From: Sinomonas sp. ASV322 | GTDB taxonomy: Bacteria > Actinomycetota > Actinomycetes > Actinomycetales > Micrococcaceae | Direction: 5' to 3' | DNA: 64,000 nucleotides | NCBI RefSeq assembly: GCF_030908245.1 | Contig: NZ_JAVFJJ010000012.1 | Location: 62,001 to 126,000, forward strand | In this document: one piece after another, positions 1-7,931 of the stretch | Numbering within the stretch: position 1 is the first letter of the stretch | Layout of the letters: every line of letters begins with the position of its first letter | Translations under genes and position numbers: made by a program | The notes under the pieces: model-generated | The model's database searches: none | Told to the model about the DNA's origin: nothing | What the model saw: the letters and a program-made list of their open reading frames with translations, nothing else

Positions 1-1064
1 GCGCCGAATTGACTACCGCCGTCGGCGGCGTCGGCGCGGCCGGCAGGGACAGCGAGGACGACGGCGCGCGGCTTGCGGGAATTTTCGGCCTCCCCAGCGC
101 GGGGCACGCAGCGCCGCTACACGCGGGGCGCGCCCTCGAGCCGGACGAGCGAGACCTGTGGGAACGGCTCCGTCCGTCCCTGCTTTCCGAGCGCTCCCGC
201 CGCATGCCGCCCGCGCGGGACGACAAGGTCGTGGCGGGCTGGAACGGTCTGGCCGTCGCGGCGCTCGCGGACGCGGCCTGGGCCCTCGGCCGGCCGGAGC
301 TCCTCGACGACGCGCGCCGCGCGGCCGAGCTCCTCCGAACGGTCCATTGGGACGGCGGGCGGCTCCTGCGGGTTTCGCACGAGGGCGCGGCAGCCGGGGT
401 CGAGGGGCTCCTCGCCGACTACGCGGGCTGCGCCGAAGGGGCCTTGGCGCTGTACGCGGCGACGGGGGAGGAACGCTGGTACGTGTGGGCGGAGGAGCTG
501 CTCGGGGTCGCGACACAGCGCTTCGTGGAGGGCGGCCTGCTCTCGGACGCTCCCGCCGGGGGCGGTACGGCCGGCCCGGGCGTGCGCTCGGCCCTCGCGG
601 GGGCGCGCTCCCTCGAACCACACGACGCCGAGGCGCCGAGCGGCGCGTCCCTCCTCGCGGGGTCGCTCCTGGCCCACGCGGCCTACAGCGGCTCGAGCGA
701 GCATCGCGTCCTCGCGGGTTCGATCCTGGCCGGGCTCCCGCACCTCGCGGCCCAGGGCCCGCGCGTCGTCGGCTGGCTTCTCGCCGTCGCGCAGGCCGCG
801 CTCGTGGGCCCGCTCGAGGTCGCCGTCGTCGGCGCCCCGGGGGAGGACCGCCGTCGTCTGCACGGCGAGGCGCTCGCCTCGGCGAGCCCGGGCGCTGTCA
901 TCGCAGTCGGCGAGGCGGCGGAGGGCGAGGCTCGTGTGCCGCTGCTCGCCTTCCGAGCCGCGGCGGACGACGGCGCGCCCCTCGCCTACGTGTGTCGGGA
1001 CTTTGCCTGCCGGCTCCCTGTCAGCTCGCCCGAGGAACTGCGCGACGTGCTCGCGCACGGGTGA
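1..1064 (+). CDS. YyaL/DUF255-type thioredoxin-fold protein, C-terminal part (5' end outside window)
   Basis: The reading frame is open to the left edge and stops at 1062-1064, so only the C-terminal ~350 residues are present. The sequence has the (alpha/alpha)6 helical-repeat look of the region that follows the thioredoxin-like DUF255 domain in YyaL / spermatogenesis-associated protein 20 relatives: MPPARDDKVVAGWNGLAVAA near residue 65, then LLADYAGCAEGALALY near 134 and the C-terminal FACRLPVSSPEEL. The N-terminal thioredoxin-like domain must lie upstream of the window. The family's biochemical role is not firmly established. It is convergent with the PAQR gene, with only 2 nt between stops. 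Confidence 0.75.
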   Translation, partial: AELTTAVGGVGAAGRDSEDDGARLAGIFGLPSAGHAAPLHAGRALEPDERDLWERLRPSLLSERSRRMPPARDDKVVAGWNGLAVAALADAAWALGRPELLDDARRAAELLRTVHWDGGRLLRVSHEGAAAGVEGLLADYAGCAEGALALYAATGEERWYVWAEELLGVATQRFVEGGLLSDAPAGGGTAGPGVRSALAGARSLEPHDAEAPSGASLLAGSLLAHAAYSGSSEHRVLAGSILAGLPHLAAQGPRVVGWLLAVAQAALVGPLEVAVVGAPGEDRRRLHGEALASASPGAVIAVGEAAEGEARVPLLAFRAAADDGAPLAYVCRDFACRLPVSSPEELRDVLAHG

Positions 1065-1066
1065 CC

Positions 1067-1738
1067 TCAGGCGGGCGTCGCGAGCACGGCGAACATGATC
1101 GCGATGTAGTGCGCCGTGAAGCCGCCGACCGTGAACGCGTGGAAGAACTCGTGGAAGCCGAAGTGGCGCCAGCTGAAGTTCGGTCGGCGGATCCCGTAGA
1201 ACACCGCGCCCGCGATGTAGAGGGCGCCGCCCGCGCAGATGAGGATCGCGGCGGGGATGCTCGCGGCGAAGAACTTGGGCAGGAACAGGAATGCCGCGCA
1301 CCCGAGGGCGACGTAGATGGGCACGTAGAGCCAGCGCGGAGCCCGGACCCACAGGACGCGGAACAGGATGCCGAGCACGGCACCTGACCAGACGAGGGCT
1401 AGCAGGAGGATGCCACTGTCGCGGGGGAGGAGCACCCACGAGAGCGGGGTGTACGTGCCCGCGATGACGAGCATGATGTTCGCGTGGTCGATGCGCTTGA
1501 GCACCGCCTTGACGCGAGGCGACCAGTTGCCCCGGTGGTAGACGGCGGACACCGAGAAGAGTGTGAGCCCCGTGAGCGCGTAGATTGCGCAGGCGACCTT
1601 GCGGTCCGCGCCCGGCGCGAGGGCGATGAGGACGATGCCCGCCGCGAGGGCGATCGGCGTCGAGGCGGCGTGGATCCAGCCCCGCCATGACGGTTTGAGG
1701 GCCAGGAGCTCGGTGCGCGAGAGCACGTTCTGCTGCAT
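1067..1738 (-). CDS. PAQR-family membrane protein (hemolysin III / TrhA type)
   Basis: A 223-residue polytopic membrane protein with about seven hydrophobic helices. The family signatures are visible: SAVYHRGNW with a conserved His after helix 2, a loop Asp-His (RIDHANIM), and HFGFHEFFHAFTV with the C-terminal His cluster. These His residues and the Asp are the predicted metal-site residues of PAQR proteins. Bacterial members affect membrane fluidity or were named hemolysin III; which applies here is unknown. The ATG lies 6 nt after TAGACT on the minus strand, so the mRNA is probably leaderless. An 8+8 bp dyad covers this promoter (see 1749-1770). In M. tuberculosis the orthologue (Rv1085c) adjoins uppS; here a glycosyltransferase/c-di-GMP module separates them. 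Confidence 0.9.
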   Translation of the reverse strand: MQQNVLSRTELLALKPSWRGWIHAASTPIALAAGIVLIALAPGADRKVACAIYALTGLTLFSVSAVYHRGNWSPRVKAVLKRIDHANIMLVIAGTYTPLSWVLLPRDSGILLLALVWSGAVLGILFRVLWVRAPRWLYVPIYVALGCAAFLFLPKFFAASIPAAILICAGGALYIAGAVFYGIRRPNFSWRHFGFHEFFHAFTVGGFTAHYIAIMFAVLATPA

Positions 1739-1744
1739 TCGCCC

Positions 1745-1750
1745 AGTCTA
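1745..1750 (-). promoter_or_regulatory. -10 hexamer of PAQR gene (leaderless)
   Basis: TAGACT on the minus strand, then GGGCGA (6 nt) and the ATG. This spacing puts the transcription start on the A of the start codon. Confidence 0.6.
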
Positions 1751-1770
1751 ACTTACGGTTTGGTAAGTTA
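1749..1770. promoter_or_regulatory. TetR-type operator over the PAQR promoter
   Basis: Perfect inverted repeat TAACTTAC - ggtttg - GTAAGTTA (8-bp arms, 6-bp spacer). It touches the -10 hexamer and extends upstream, where a repressor would block polymerase. The arm sequence and spacing resemble many TetR-family operators. No TetR gene is adjacent; two are encoded farther on (53818-54405 and 59232-59882), but neither has this sequence at its own promoter. Confidence 0.55.
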
Positions 1771-1786
1771 CCTGAGGGTAGGTTGG

Positions 1787-2017
1787 CTAGATCGGCCCGT
1801 CGGGGTAGATGCTGCGGGTCTCGCGGCGCGTGTACCGACGGCGTCGGGGCAGGCGGGGCCGCGGGAGGATCTTGGCTACGGCGAGTGTCCCGTACAGGAG
1901 CGTGTTGATGGCCACGAACGTTGCGAGGACGTTGAACGCCTCGCTCTGCAGGAGTTCCTGGGGGAAGAGGATCCCCTGGTCCGCGATCCCGTGGAGCGGG
2001 GCCAGGAGGTGCGTCAT
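1787..2017 (-). CDS. Small single-pass membrane protein coupled to GT2
   Basis: 76 residues beginning MTHLLAPLHG. One hydrophobic segment spans about residues 27-50 (FNVLATFVAINTLLYG...). It is followed by a strongly basic tail of ~25 residues (PRLPRRRRYTRRETR) ending YPDGPI. The ATG overlaps the GT2 stop in an ATGA arrangement, so translation is coupled. The positive-inside rule puts the basic tail in the cytoplasm. I recognise no domain. The tail has no clear PilZ pattern (RxxxR plus D/NxSxxG). Inferred role: accessory subunit of the neighbouring glycosyltransferase, like the small partners of other synthases. Confidence 0.7.
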   Translation of the reverse strand: MTHLLAPLHGIADQGILFPQELLQSEAFNVLATFVAINTLLYGTLAVAKILPRPRLPRRRRYTRRETRSIYPDGPI

Positions 2018-3465
2018 CGGACCACCGGCTCTTTCTGCGGCGGTGCGACCTGGGACGTCTGGGTGAGGTGGGTCCACGTGGCCTGGCGGCCGCGCGTGAT
2101 GTCGACGATGCCTTTGACGTAGACGACGTTGAGAAACATGTCGTACAGCAGCTCCGGGAGGATCAGTGCGGCGAGGAGCCTCGCGCTCCATCCTCCGGCC
2201 CACGCCGTCAACACGCGCTCGAGGGCGAAGAGCGATCCGAGACTCAGCCAGAACGGGAACCACACCCACGTGTCGAGTGAGAGCGCCATGAGCGCCATGA
2301 GCAGCAGGTAGGAGCCCAGCGCGATCACGCTGTACCCAATGCCGATCTGTTGCGCCCAGTAGCGGGTGGTCTGGGGCGTCACGCCGTAGGCGCCGAGGTT
2401 CTCGAGCGCGCCGCGCTGCCAGCGCAGCCGCTGCGCCCAGAGCGTGCGCCACGAGGGCATGAGCTCCGTCACGACCGTGCATTCGGCCGGCGAGATCATG
2501 AGCCCGCCGAGCGACTTGATGGCGATCGTGAGCTCGTTGTCCTCGGTGAGGGCCGCCGTGTCGTAGACGTCCCCGGTCCGGCCCGGGATCTGAACGCCAC
2601 GGCTGCTTGCGACGGCGCGCAGCCCGGCTGGGCGGAAGATCGACGCCGTTCCCGTGAGGACGAAGACGCGGCCGTTGCGGCGCCGGATGTCGCGTGAATA
2701 GCGAACGTACTCGCTCCGCTGGAACTGCCGGATTAGCCCGGGGCCAGACTCGCCGAAGAAGAGGCCGCCCACGGCCATGAGGGCGCGGTCGTCGGAGAAG
2801 CGGCTTGCCGCCGTGGCCAGGAAGCGCGGGCCGAGCATCGTGTCGGCGTCCATGACCATGACGACGTCGTTGTCGCGTTGGTGGGGGAGGATGAGCCGCA
2901 GGATCTGGTTGAGCGCGCCACCCTTCTTCTCCGTGTTGCCCACGGTCTCGAAGACCTCGGCCCCCGCGTCCCGGGCCACGTCTACGGTGCCGTCGGTGCA
3001 GTTGTCGGCGACGACGATGACGCGGTCCGGCCGGCGGGTCTGCCGGGCGAGCGAGGCGAGCGTCTGCGGCAGCGAGGCCTGCTCGTTGTGTGCCGGGATG
3101 AGGACGGTCACGGTGACCTCACCGGCGAAGATTCCCCGCGTCGCCGCCATGATGACCTTCGGCGCGAGAGGGCGCGAGGGGAGGTGGACGCTCGACCGGC
3201 GGTAGCGGTCGGCAACGTAGCGCTCGAGCAGGGCGACGCCCGCGCCGAGGAGTGCCGACGTCGCCGCGGCCATGAGGATGACCTGAGTGCTCGGGGCGTC
3301 GGCGTCGTACAGGACCTTCCAGATCCCGGCGACCGTGACCTCGACCGGCGACCAGAACCTCGGCGGGTGGCTTGCGGACACCGCCCACCACAGCAGGGCC
3401 GCCGCCCCGCTGACGGTCAGGAAGATGAGTAGCCCAACCAGCCGTTGGAACCAGTCCGTGCGCAC
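2014..3465 (-). CDS. Processive family 2 glycosyltransferase (cellulose/hyaluronan-synthase-like)
   Basis: 483 residues. Two N-terminal membrane helices (~10-32 and ~62-80) precede the GT-A domain: VTVLIPAHNEQ at 118-128, substrate-binding DNCTDGT at 154-160, DAD at 206-208, TED at 308-310 as likely catalytic base, and QRLRW at 345-349 (the Q/RxxRW motif of processive enzymes). Three or so C-terminal helices follow. This is the BcsA/HAS/PgaC architecture, so an exopolysaccharide is made and probably extruded. No C-terminal PilZ domain is visible. GTG start lies 6 nt after TACCCT. It is divergent from a GGDEF protein pair, which suggests control by c-di-GMP through some other receptor. The polymer made is unknown. 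Confidence 0.9.
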   Translation of the reverse strand: MRTDWFQRLVGLLIFLTVSGAAALLWWAVSASHPPRFWSPVEVTVAGIWKVLYDADAPSTQVILMAAATSALLGAGVALLERYVADRYRRSSVHLPSRPLAPKVIMAATRGIFAGEVTVTVLIPAHNEQASLPQTLASLARQTRRPDRVIVVADNCTDGTVDVARDAGAEVFETVGNTEKKGGALNQILRLILPHQRDNDVVMVMDADTMLGPRFLATAASRFSDDRALMAVGGLFFGESGPGLIRQFQRSEYVRYSRDIRRRNGRVFVLTGTASIFRPAGLRAVASSRGVQIPGRTGDVYDTAALTEDNELTIAIKSLGGLMISPAECTVVTELMPSWRTLWAQRLRWQRGALENLGAYGVTPQTTRYWAQQIGIGYSVIALGSYLLLMALMALSLDTWVWFPFWLSLGSLFALERVLTAWAGGWSARLLAALILPELLYDMFLNVVYVKGIVDITRGRQATWTHLTQTSQVAPPQKEPVVR

Positions 3466-3471
3466 GGATCA

Positions 3472-3477
3472 AGGGTA
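3472..3477 (-). promoter_or_regulatory. -10 hexamer of GT2 gene (leaderless)
   Basis: TACCCT on the minus strand, 6 nt (TGATCC) before the GTG start. Confidence 0.5.
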
Positions 3478-3844
3478 TCGGCATTTCGGTGTGAGATTGG
3501 ACATGTACAAGGTTGACTGGATTTCCCGATACACTTTGGGCTAGTGCTGGCGCTGGGATGCGCCGGCCGAGGGGAGAGCCCCTCGCAGCTGACCCCATGG
3601 ATGGCTTTGCCGACGGCCTCACGCCTCGCCGCCGGGTGACCAGTGTGTGCCCGGAACCGAGCGCGAGCCCGACTACAGGAGCGTGTCCGATTGGCTCGAA
3701 GGCGCACCGAGCTCCGGGGTGTTCTGCCGCGCTGCGGCGAGGGACAGACCGGTGGGTTGCAATCCGTACACCTTGGCTTTGGAATTCGCCGTGGACAGGG
3801 CTAGCCACCTGAAGGACCGTCGGGCCAACCGCCGGTTCCCAGCG
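3478..3844. other. Divergent intergenic region / possible structured leader of the GGDEF gene
   Basis: About 370 nt between the divergent GT2 and GGDEF genes; the GGDEF frame stays open from 3647, so part may be coding. A perfect 7-bp hairpin CGAGGGG-agag-CCCCTCG lies at 3568-3585, in GC-rich DNA that could fold further. I could not match the c-di-GMP riboswitch (GEMM) core, so a riboswitch is not claimed. No other ORF is convincing. Confidence 0.4.
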
Positions 3845-5602
3845 ATGGCCGCGACCATCGACCGGCTGGGAACTGACATCCCGACCGTTCCCGCAGACAC
3901 CCCGGTCGGCACCGTTGACGGCATGTTCCGGATGGATCCAGCGCTGCGAGCCGTTGCGGTTCAGGACGGACCGCGCCAGCTCGTCCTGTTGACGCGCCGG
4001 CTCGTGGAGACCCACCTCTCGGGCCGTCTGGGCTATGGGCGCGCCCTCAACGCCCGCCGAACCGCGGGTCAGCTCTTGCCCGAGTATCGCGTGGTGTGCC
4101 GGCCCGGCATGAGCCTCGATGAGGCCGCGAAGATCGCCCTGGGCCGCCCCGAGGAAGTCCGCTACGACGATCTGCTCATGCTCGCCTCTGACGGGCCCAA
4201 GGTGGTGAGCGTCTCTGAGATCTTCGAGGCGCTCGCGCACTCCTTCCGGCACGCGGCATGGCACGACGACCTCACGGGGCTGCCGAACCGGCGTTGGCTC
4301 GACGAGGAGGGGCCCGCGGTTCTGGCCCGGTCCAACCCGGACCGGACTGCGCTCCTCTACATCGATCTGGACCACTTCAAGGCGGTCAACGACACCCATG
4401 GGCACGATGCGGGCAATGCGGTCCTCGTCGAGTTCGGCCGGAGGCTGCGCGAATGCCTCCGGATCGAGGACGCCGCCGTCCGGCTCGGCGGCGACGAATT
4501 CGTGGCCCTCCTCGCCGACATCGACGAGGCCGACGCCGAGAAGGTCGCCGAGCGCGTCCTCGAGGCCGCCCAAGAGCCGATGGTCCACGGCGAGCACGCC
4601 CTGGCGCTTTCAGCGACGATCGGCCTCGCGATGGCGCGGGACATCGCGTGGGACGAGGAGCTCGGCCCCCTCGACGTCCTGCTCCGCCACGCGGACGGGG
4701 CGATGCTGACCGGCAAGCAGCTCGGTAAGCAGCGGGTCCAGCGACTCGATGGCCAGGCGGGCAACCCGTTCGCGCGGCTTGCGCAGATTCGGCGGCGGTT
4801 CCTCGGCGCCCTCGAGGATGGGACCCTCACGGTCCGGTATGAACCGATCCTGGACCTCGCAAGCCACCGCTGCACGAGCGTCCAAGCGGTGCTCCATTGG
4901 GACGATCCCGAGCTCGGAAGCGTCGAACCCCACGAGTTTCTCCCGGTGGCGGAGCGGAGCGGTCAGCTGGCCCCTATCGCGCTGCGGATTCTCGACGAGG
5001 TGTGTGCGCAGGCCGCCGCATGGCGTCGCGATGGCCACGCGTGGCGGGTCGGGCTGCGGACCGTCCCGACGTGGCTCGCCGGCGGGCAGCTCGCGGCGGA
5101 CGTCAAGGCCGCGCTCGCGGCCCACGAGCTGGACGGCGAGGGGCTGCGGATCGACGTCGGCGGGCGGTTCGCACTCTCCGACATGGCCCACGCGAAAGCC
5201 CAGCTCGCAGAGCTGCGCGACGCCGGTGTGGACGTGGGGCTCGATGGCTACGGGAGCGAGCACGGCACGATCGCGGTCCTCAGGGCGCTCCCGTTCACGA
5301 TGCTGAAGGTGACGTCGGACCTCGTGGCGCACATCGACTCGAGCCACGCGGACGCCGCCATTTTCTCCGGGATCGTCAACACTGGCCACGCCCTCGGGCT
5401 CCGGGTCATGGCCTCTGGGGCGACCCGTGCACCCCAGCTCCGACTGCTGCGCGAGCTCGGCTGCGACGCCGTCCGAGGAGAGCTCATCGGCGGGCCCATG
5501 AGCGCCGAGGAACTCGTGCGGCGCTTCGGCTCCGACCCGAGCGAACCTGGCCAGGCGCGGCAGGTTTGCCTCGCGGGCGAGGCGGCCTCTAACGTTTCCT
5601 GA
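3845..5602 (+). CDS. Diguanylate cyclase with degenerate EAL domain
   Basis: 585 residues from the first good ATG (MAATIDRLGTD); the frame is open from 3647 and GTG at 3791 is an alternative start, with no clear Shine-Dalgarno at any. The N-terminal ~135 residues look CBS-like and include YGRALNARR, seen in other actinobacterial GGDEF proteins. The GGDEF domain is complete: HDDLTGLPNR, then RIED (RxxD inhibitory site) exactly five residues before GGDEF, so product inhibition is expected. The EAL domain is degraded: QAV replaces EAL, the Asn of the VN motif is missing, DGYGSE replaces DDFGTG and ASGAT replaces EGIET. It should make c-di-GMP but not hydrolyse it. Only 29 nt separate it from the next gene. 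Confidence 0.85.
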   Translation: MAATIDRLGTDIPTVPADTPVGTVDGMFRMDPALRAVAVQDGPRQLVLLTRRLVETHLSGRLGYGRALNARRTAGQLLPEYRVVCRPGMSLDEAAKIALGRPEEVRYDDLLMLASDGPKVVSVSEIFEALAHSFRHAAWHDDLTGLPNRRWLDEEGPAVLARSNPDRTALLYIDLDHFKAVNDTHGHDAGNAVLVEFGRRLRECLRIEDAAVRLGGDEFVALLADIDEADAEKVAERVLEAAQEPMVHGEHALALSATIGLAMARDIAWDEELGPLDVLLRHADGAMLTGKQLGKQRVQRLDGQAGNPFARLAQIRRRFLGALEDGTLTVRYEPILDLASHRCTSVQAVLHWDDPELGSVEPHEFLPVAERSGQLAPIALRILDEVCAQAAAWRRDGHAWRVGLRTVPTWLAGGQLAADVKAALAAHELDGEGLRIDVGGRFALSDMAHAKAQLAELRDAGVDVGLDGYGSEHGTIAVLRALPFTMLKVTSDLVAHIDSSHADAAIFSGIVNTGHALGLRVMASGATRAPQLRLLRELGCDAVRGELIGGPMSAEELVRRFGSDPSEPGQARQVCLAGEAASNVS

Positions 5603-5631
5603 GGTAACGGTCGGGCTCCTCGGTCCGGACT

Positions 5632-7014
5632 GTGGCACGAGTGAATGGGAAGTACTGGATCTTGGCGGCTCCGCTCATCTGGCCCGACAACCGGCGGGGC
5701 CTGACGCTCGAAGTTGAGCGGCTCCTGCAGCCTGACCTCGAGCACGGGCGCGCGCCGGACCAAGAAGGTCCCGACGGTCGCGCCCTGCTCCTCGTAAGCC
5801 TCGACGCTTACCCCCGGATCACCTACAACCTTGGCCAGGCCCAGGCCGATCTGGTCCTGGACGAGGTCCAGCGCACGCTCACGGAGTTCGTGGGGGAGAA
5901 CGGCCTCGTGCTGCGCTCCGGCCAGGACGAGTTCGCAGTCCTCCTCCGCCGCGCCGACGCGAACGAGGCCCGGCGCGTAGCGCTGGGAATCCAAGGCCGC
6001 GCACGCGGCGTCGAATGCGGTCTCACGCGGCCCCTCCTGAGCGTGAGTGTCGGCGCTCGGACGGCCGACGCCGGGGAGGGCGCCGAGGAGGTCATCGCGA
6101 CCGCGGGAGTAGCCCTCGAGGCAGCGAAGGCGGGCGGCCGCGGCAAGCTCAAACTCTTCGAACCTTTCATGCTCGACGCCCTCGAGGTCCGCCACCGGCT
6201 CAGCAGCGACCTCGCCGAGGCGGTGCGGGAGGGTGCGCTCACCGTCGCGTATCAGCCGATCGTGAGCCTCAAGACGGGCCGGGTGCAGGGCGTCGAGGCG
6301 CTCGCGCGCTGGGCCCATCCCGCCCTCGGGCCCATCCGGCCTGACGAGTTCCTGCCTCTCGCCGAGGAGCTCGGCATCGCCGGGGAGCTCGACCACCACG
6401 TGCTCACCACGGCGCTCGCCCAGACCCGCACGTGGCTGCGTGACCTCCCTCTCGAGCCGGACTTCAGCGTGAGCGTCAACATCACGGCGTCGCAGCTGGC
6501 GCACCTCGAGTACATCGACGGCGTGCGGCGCGCGCTCAGCGAGGCCGGGGTGCCCGCCGGCGCGCTCGTCCTCGAGATCACCGAGGCATCCTTCGTCGCG
6601 GGCGACGACGTGGACACCTACTCGCTCCTGGGCCTCCGCCGGCTCGGGGTCGGCCTTGACATCGACGACTTCGGGACCGGCTATTCGTCGATCAGCTACC
6701 TCCGCAGGCTCCCCGTGAACCGCGTGAAGATCGACCGCTCGCTCCTCGGCGACGTGGCGGAGGACCCCGCGCAGCGGCGATTCCTCGGGGCCGTCCTGCG
6801 GCTCGTCGAGGCGTGCGGGCTCTCGGTGGTCATGGAGGGCATCGAGACCGCCGAGCAGGCCCTCGTCGTCGCCGAGCTCGGCGCGGACGCCGGCCAGGGC
6901 TACCACTTCAGCAGGCCACTCCCGGCGGAGCAGATGACGGCATTCCTCGAGGACGCCCTCGACCACCCGCTCGCTCCGTTCTCGGAGGGGCCGGAGCGAT
7001 CCGCGCGACGATAG
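5632..7014 (+). CDS. c-di-GMP phosphodiesterase (EAL) with degenerate GGDEF domain
   Basis: 460 residues. The N-terminal GGDEF domain carries SGQDEF in place of GGDEF and lacks the usual DxLTGLxNR entry motif, so cyclase activity is unlikely. The EAL domain keeps every metal/catalytic position I can check: EALARW, VNITASQL, LEITE, DIDDFGTGYSS, KIDRSLL, MEGIET, GQGYHFSRP. GTG start at 5632; GTG 5641 is possible. It forms the mirror image of the preceding protein (active GGDEF, dead EAL). The pair therefore encodes both arms of c-di-GMP turnover in one operon, with uppS 29 nt downstream. Confidence 0.88.
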   Translation: MARVNGKYWILAAPLIWPDNRRGLTLEVERLLQPDLEHGRAPDQEGPDGRALLLVSLDAYPRITYNLGQAQADLVLDEVQRTLTEFVGENGLVLRSGQDEFAVLLRRADANEARRVALGIQGRARGVECGLTRPLLSVSVGARTADAGEGAEEVIATAGVALEAAKAGGRGKLKLFEPFMLDALEVRHRLSSDLAEAVREGALTVAYQPIVSLKTGRVQGVEALARWAHPALGPIRPDEFLPLAEELGIAGELDHHVLTTALAQTRTWLRDLPLEPDFSVSVNITASQLAHLEYIDGVRRALSEAGVPAGALVLEITEASFVAGDDVDTYSLLGLRRLGVGLDIDDFGTGYSSISYLRRLPVNRVKIDRSLLGDVAEDPAQRRFLGAVLRLVEACGLSVVMEGIETAEQALVVAELGADAGQGYHFSRPLPAEQMTAFLEDALDHPLAPFSEGPERSARR

Positions 7015-7043
7015 GCTGTCCTCGAGTGAGGCGGGAGACGACC

Positions 7044-7805
7044 ATGGACTTGCCAGGATTCCTGTACGGCTACTACGAGCGACGTCTTGCGCGTGAGCTC
7101 CGGCCGGACAGCATCCCGCGTCACATTGGCGTCATGGTCGATGGCAACCGCCGCTGGGCCCGTCAGTTCAATGCGCCGTCGAGCCAGGGCCACCGGGCCG
7201 GCGCCGACAAGATCCACGAATTCCTCGGCTGGTGCCGCGAGCTGGGCATCCGCGTCGTGACGCTCTACATGCTCTCGACGGACAACATGAACCGCTCGAG
7301 CGACGAGCTCAAGGAGCTCACCGACATCATCGCCGAAACGCTCGATCGGCTTGACGAGGACCCCACGGTCTCCGTCCATGCGATGGGCGTCCCCGAGCTC
7401 CTTCCAGACCACCTCGCCGACCGGCTCGCGCGCCTCACCGCGAAGCCGAGCCCGTCGGAGCCCCTCCACGTCAACGTCGCCGTGGGCTACGGCGGCCGGC
7501 GCGAGATCGTGGATGCCGTGCGCGAGCTCCTGCGCGACGCCCTCTCCCGCGGCGAAGACATCGGCGAGCTCGCCGAGCGGCTCGACGTGGACGACATCTC
7601 GCGCTTCCTCTACACGGCGGGCCAGCCTGATCCCGATCTGGTGATCCGCACGTCGGGCGAACAGCGGCTCTCGGGCTTCCTCATGTGGCAGAGCGCGTAC
7701 AGCGAGTTCTACTTCTGCGAGGCGCTCTGGCCCGCGTTTCGCCGCGTCGACTTCCTCCGCGCCCTGCGCGATTACGCCGGCCGGCAGCGCCGCTTCGGCG
7801 CGTGA
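7044..7805 (+). CDS. uppS: Short-chain Z-isoprenyl diphosphate synthase (UppS family)
   Basis: 253 residues with the cis-prenyltransferase signatures VMVDGNRRWAR (catalytic Asp ~33), GHRAGA, LYMLSTDN, NVAVGYGGRREI and the C-terminal DLVIRTSGEQRLSGF...QSAYSE. The first motif and the C-terminal half resemble M. tuberculosis Rv1086, which makes Z,E-farnesyl diphosphate, more than the long-chain enzyme. The product may therefore be C15 rather than the C50-55 lipid carrier. It acts in the cytosol at the membrane face on the isoprenoid precursor route that also uses IspE (46166). ATG has GGCGGGAG 8-10 nt upstream. It probably shares the GGDEF/EAL transcript. Confidence 0.92.
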   Translation: MDLPGFLYGYYERRLARELRPDSIPRHIGVMVDGNRRWARQFNAPSSQGHRAGADKIHEFLGWCRELGIRVVTLYMLSTDNMNRSSDELKELTDIIAETLDRLDEDPTVSVHAMGVPELLPDHLADRLARLTAKPSPSEPLHVNVAVGYGGRREIVDAVRELLRDALSRGEDIGELAERLDVDDISRFLYTAGQPDPDLVIRTSGEQRLSGFLMWQSAYSEFYFCEALWPAFRRVDFLRALRDYAGRQRRFGA

Positions 7806-7811
7806 CCACGG

Positions 7812-7832
7812 TCACAAATTACATTCCTGTGA
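7812..7832. promoter_or_regulatory. Inverted repeat upstream of phoH2 leader ORF
   Basis: TCACA-N11-TGTGA at 7812-7832 in an otherwise AT-richer patch. On the minus strand it reads ATCACA-ggaat-GTAATT, a 6-5-6 arrangement like the candidate MtrA-type boxes elsewhere in the window. It lies about 50 nt upstream of the TAGATT promoter at 7882. Confidence 0.35.
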
Positions 7833-7881
7833 TTTACCCGACACTCCCTCAGACGTAACCCGCCCGTCATCTCTAGCGGCG

Positions 7882-7887
7882 TAGATT
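7882..7887 (+). promoter_or_regulatory. -10 hexamer for phoH2 transcript
   Basis: TAGATT, giving a transcription start near 7894 and a leader of about 38 nt to the ATG at 7932. Confidence 0.4.
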
Positions 7888-7931
7888 GACGCCATCGGGA
7901 GGCAACCGCCACCCGAGCGGGGAGGCCGAGT

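Noticed and set aside
3541-3844. A c-di-GMP riboswitch upstream of the GGDEF gene
   Set aside because: The region is structured and well placed, but I cannot find the conserved GEMM core. Covariance-model search would decide.
5248-6966. Long antisense frames opposite the GGDEF/EAL genes and similar frames across the window
   Set aside because: They are typical GC-rich shadows (His/Arg/Gly/Pro-rich) opposite genes with clear domains.
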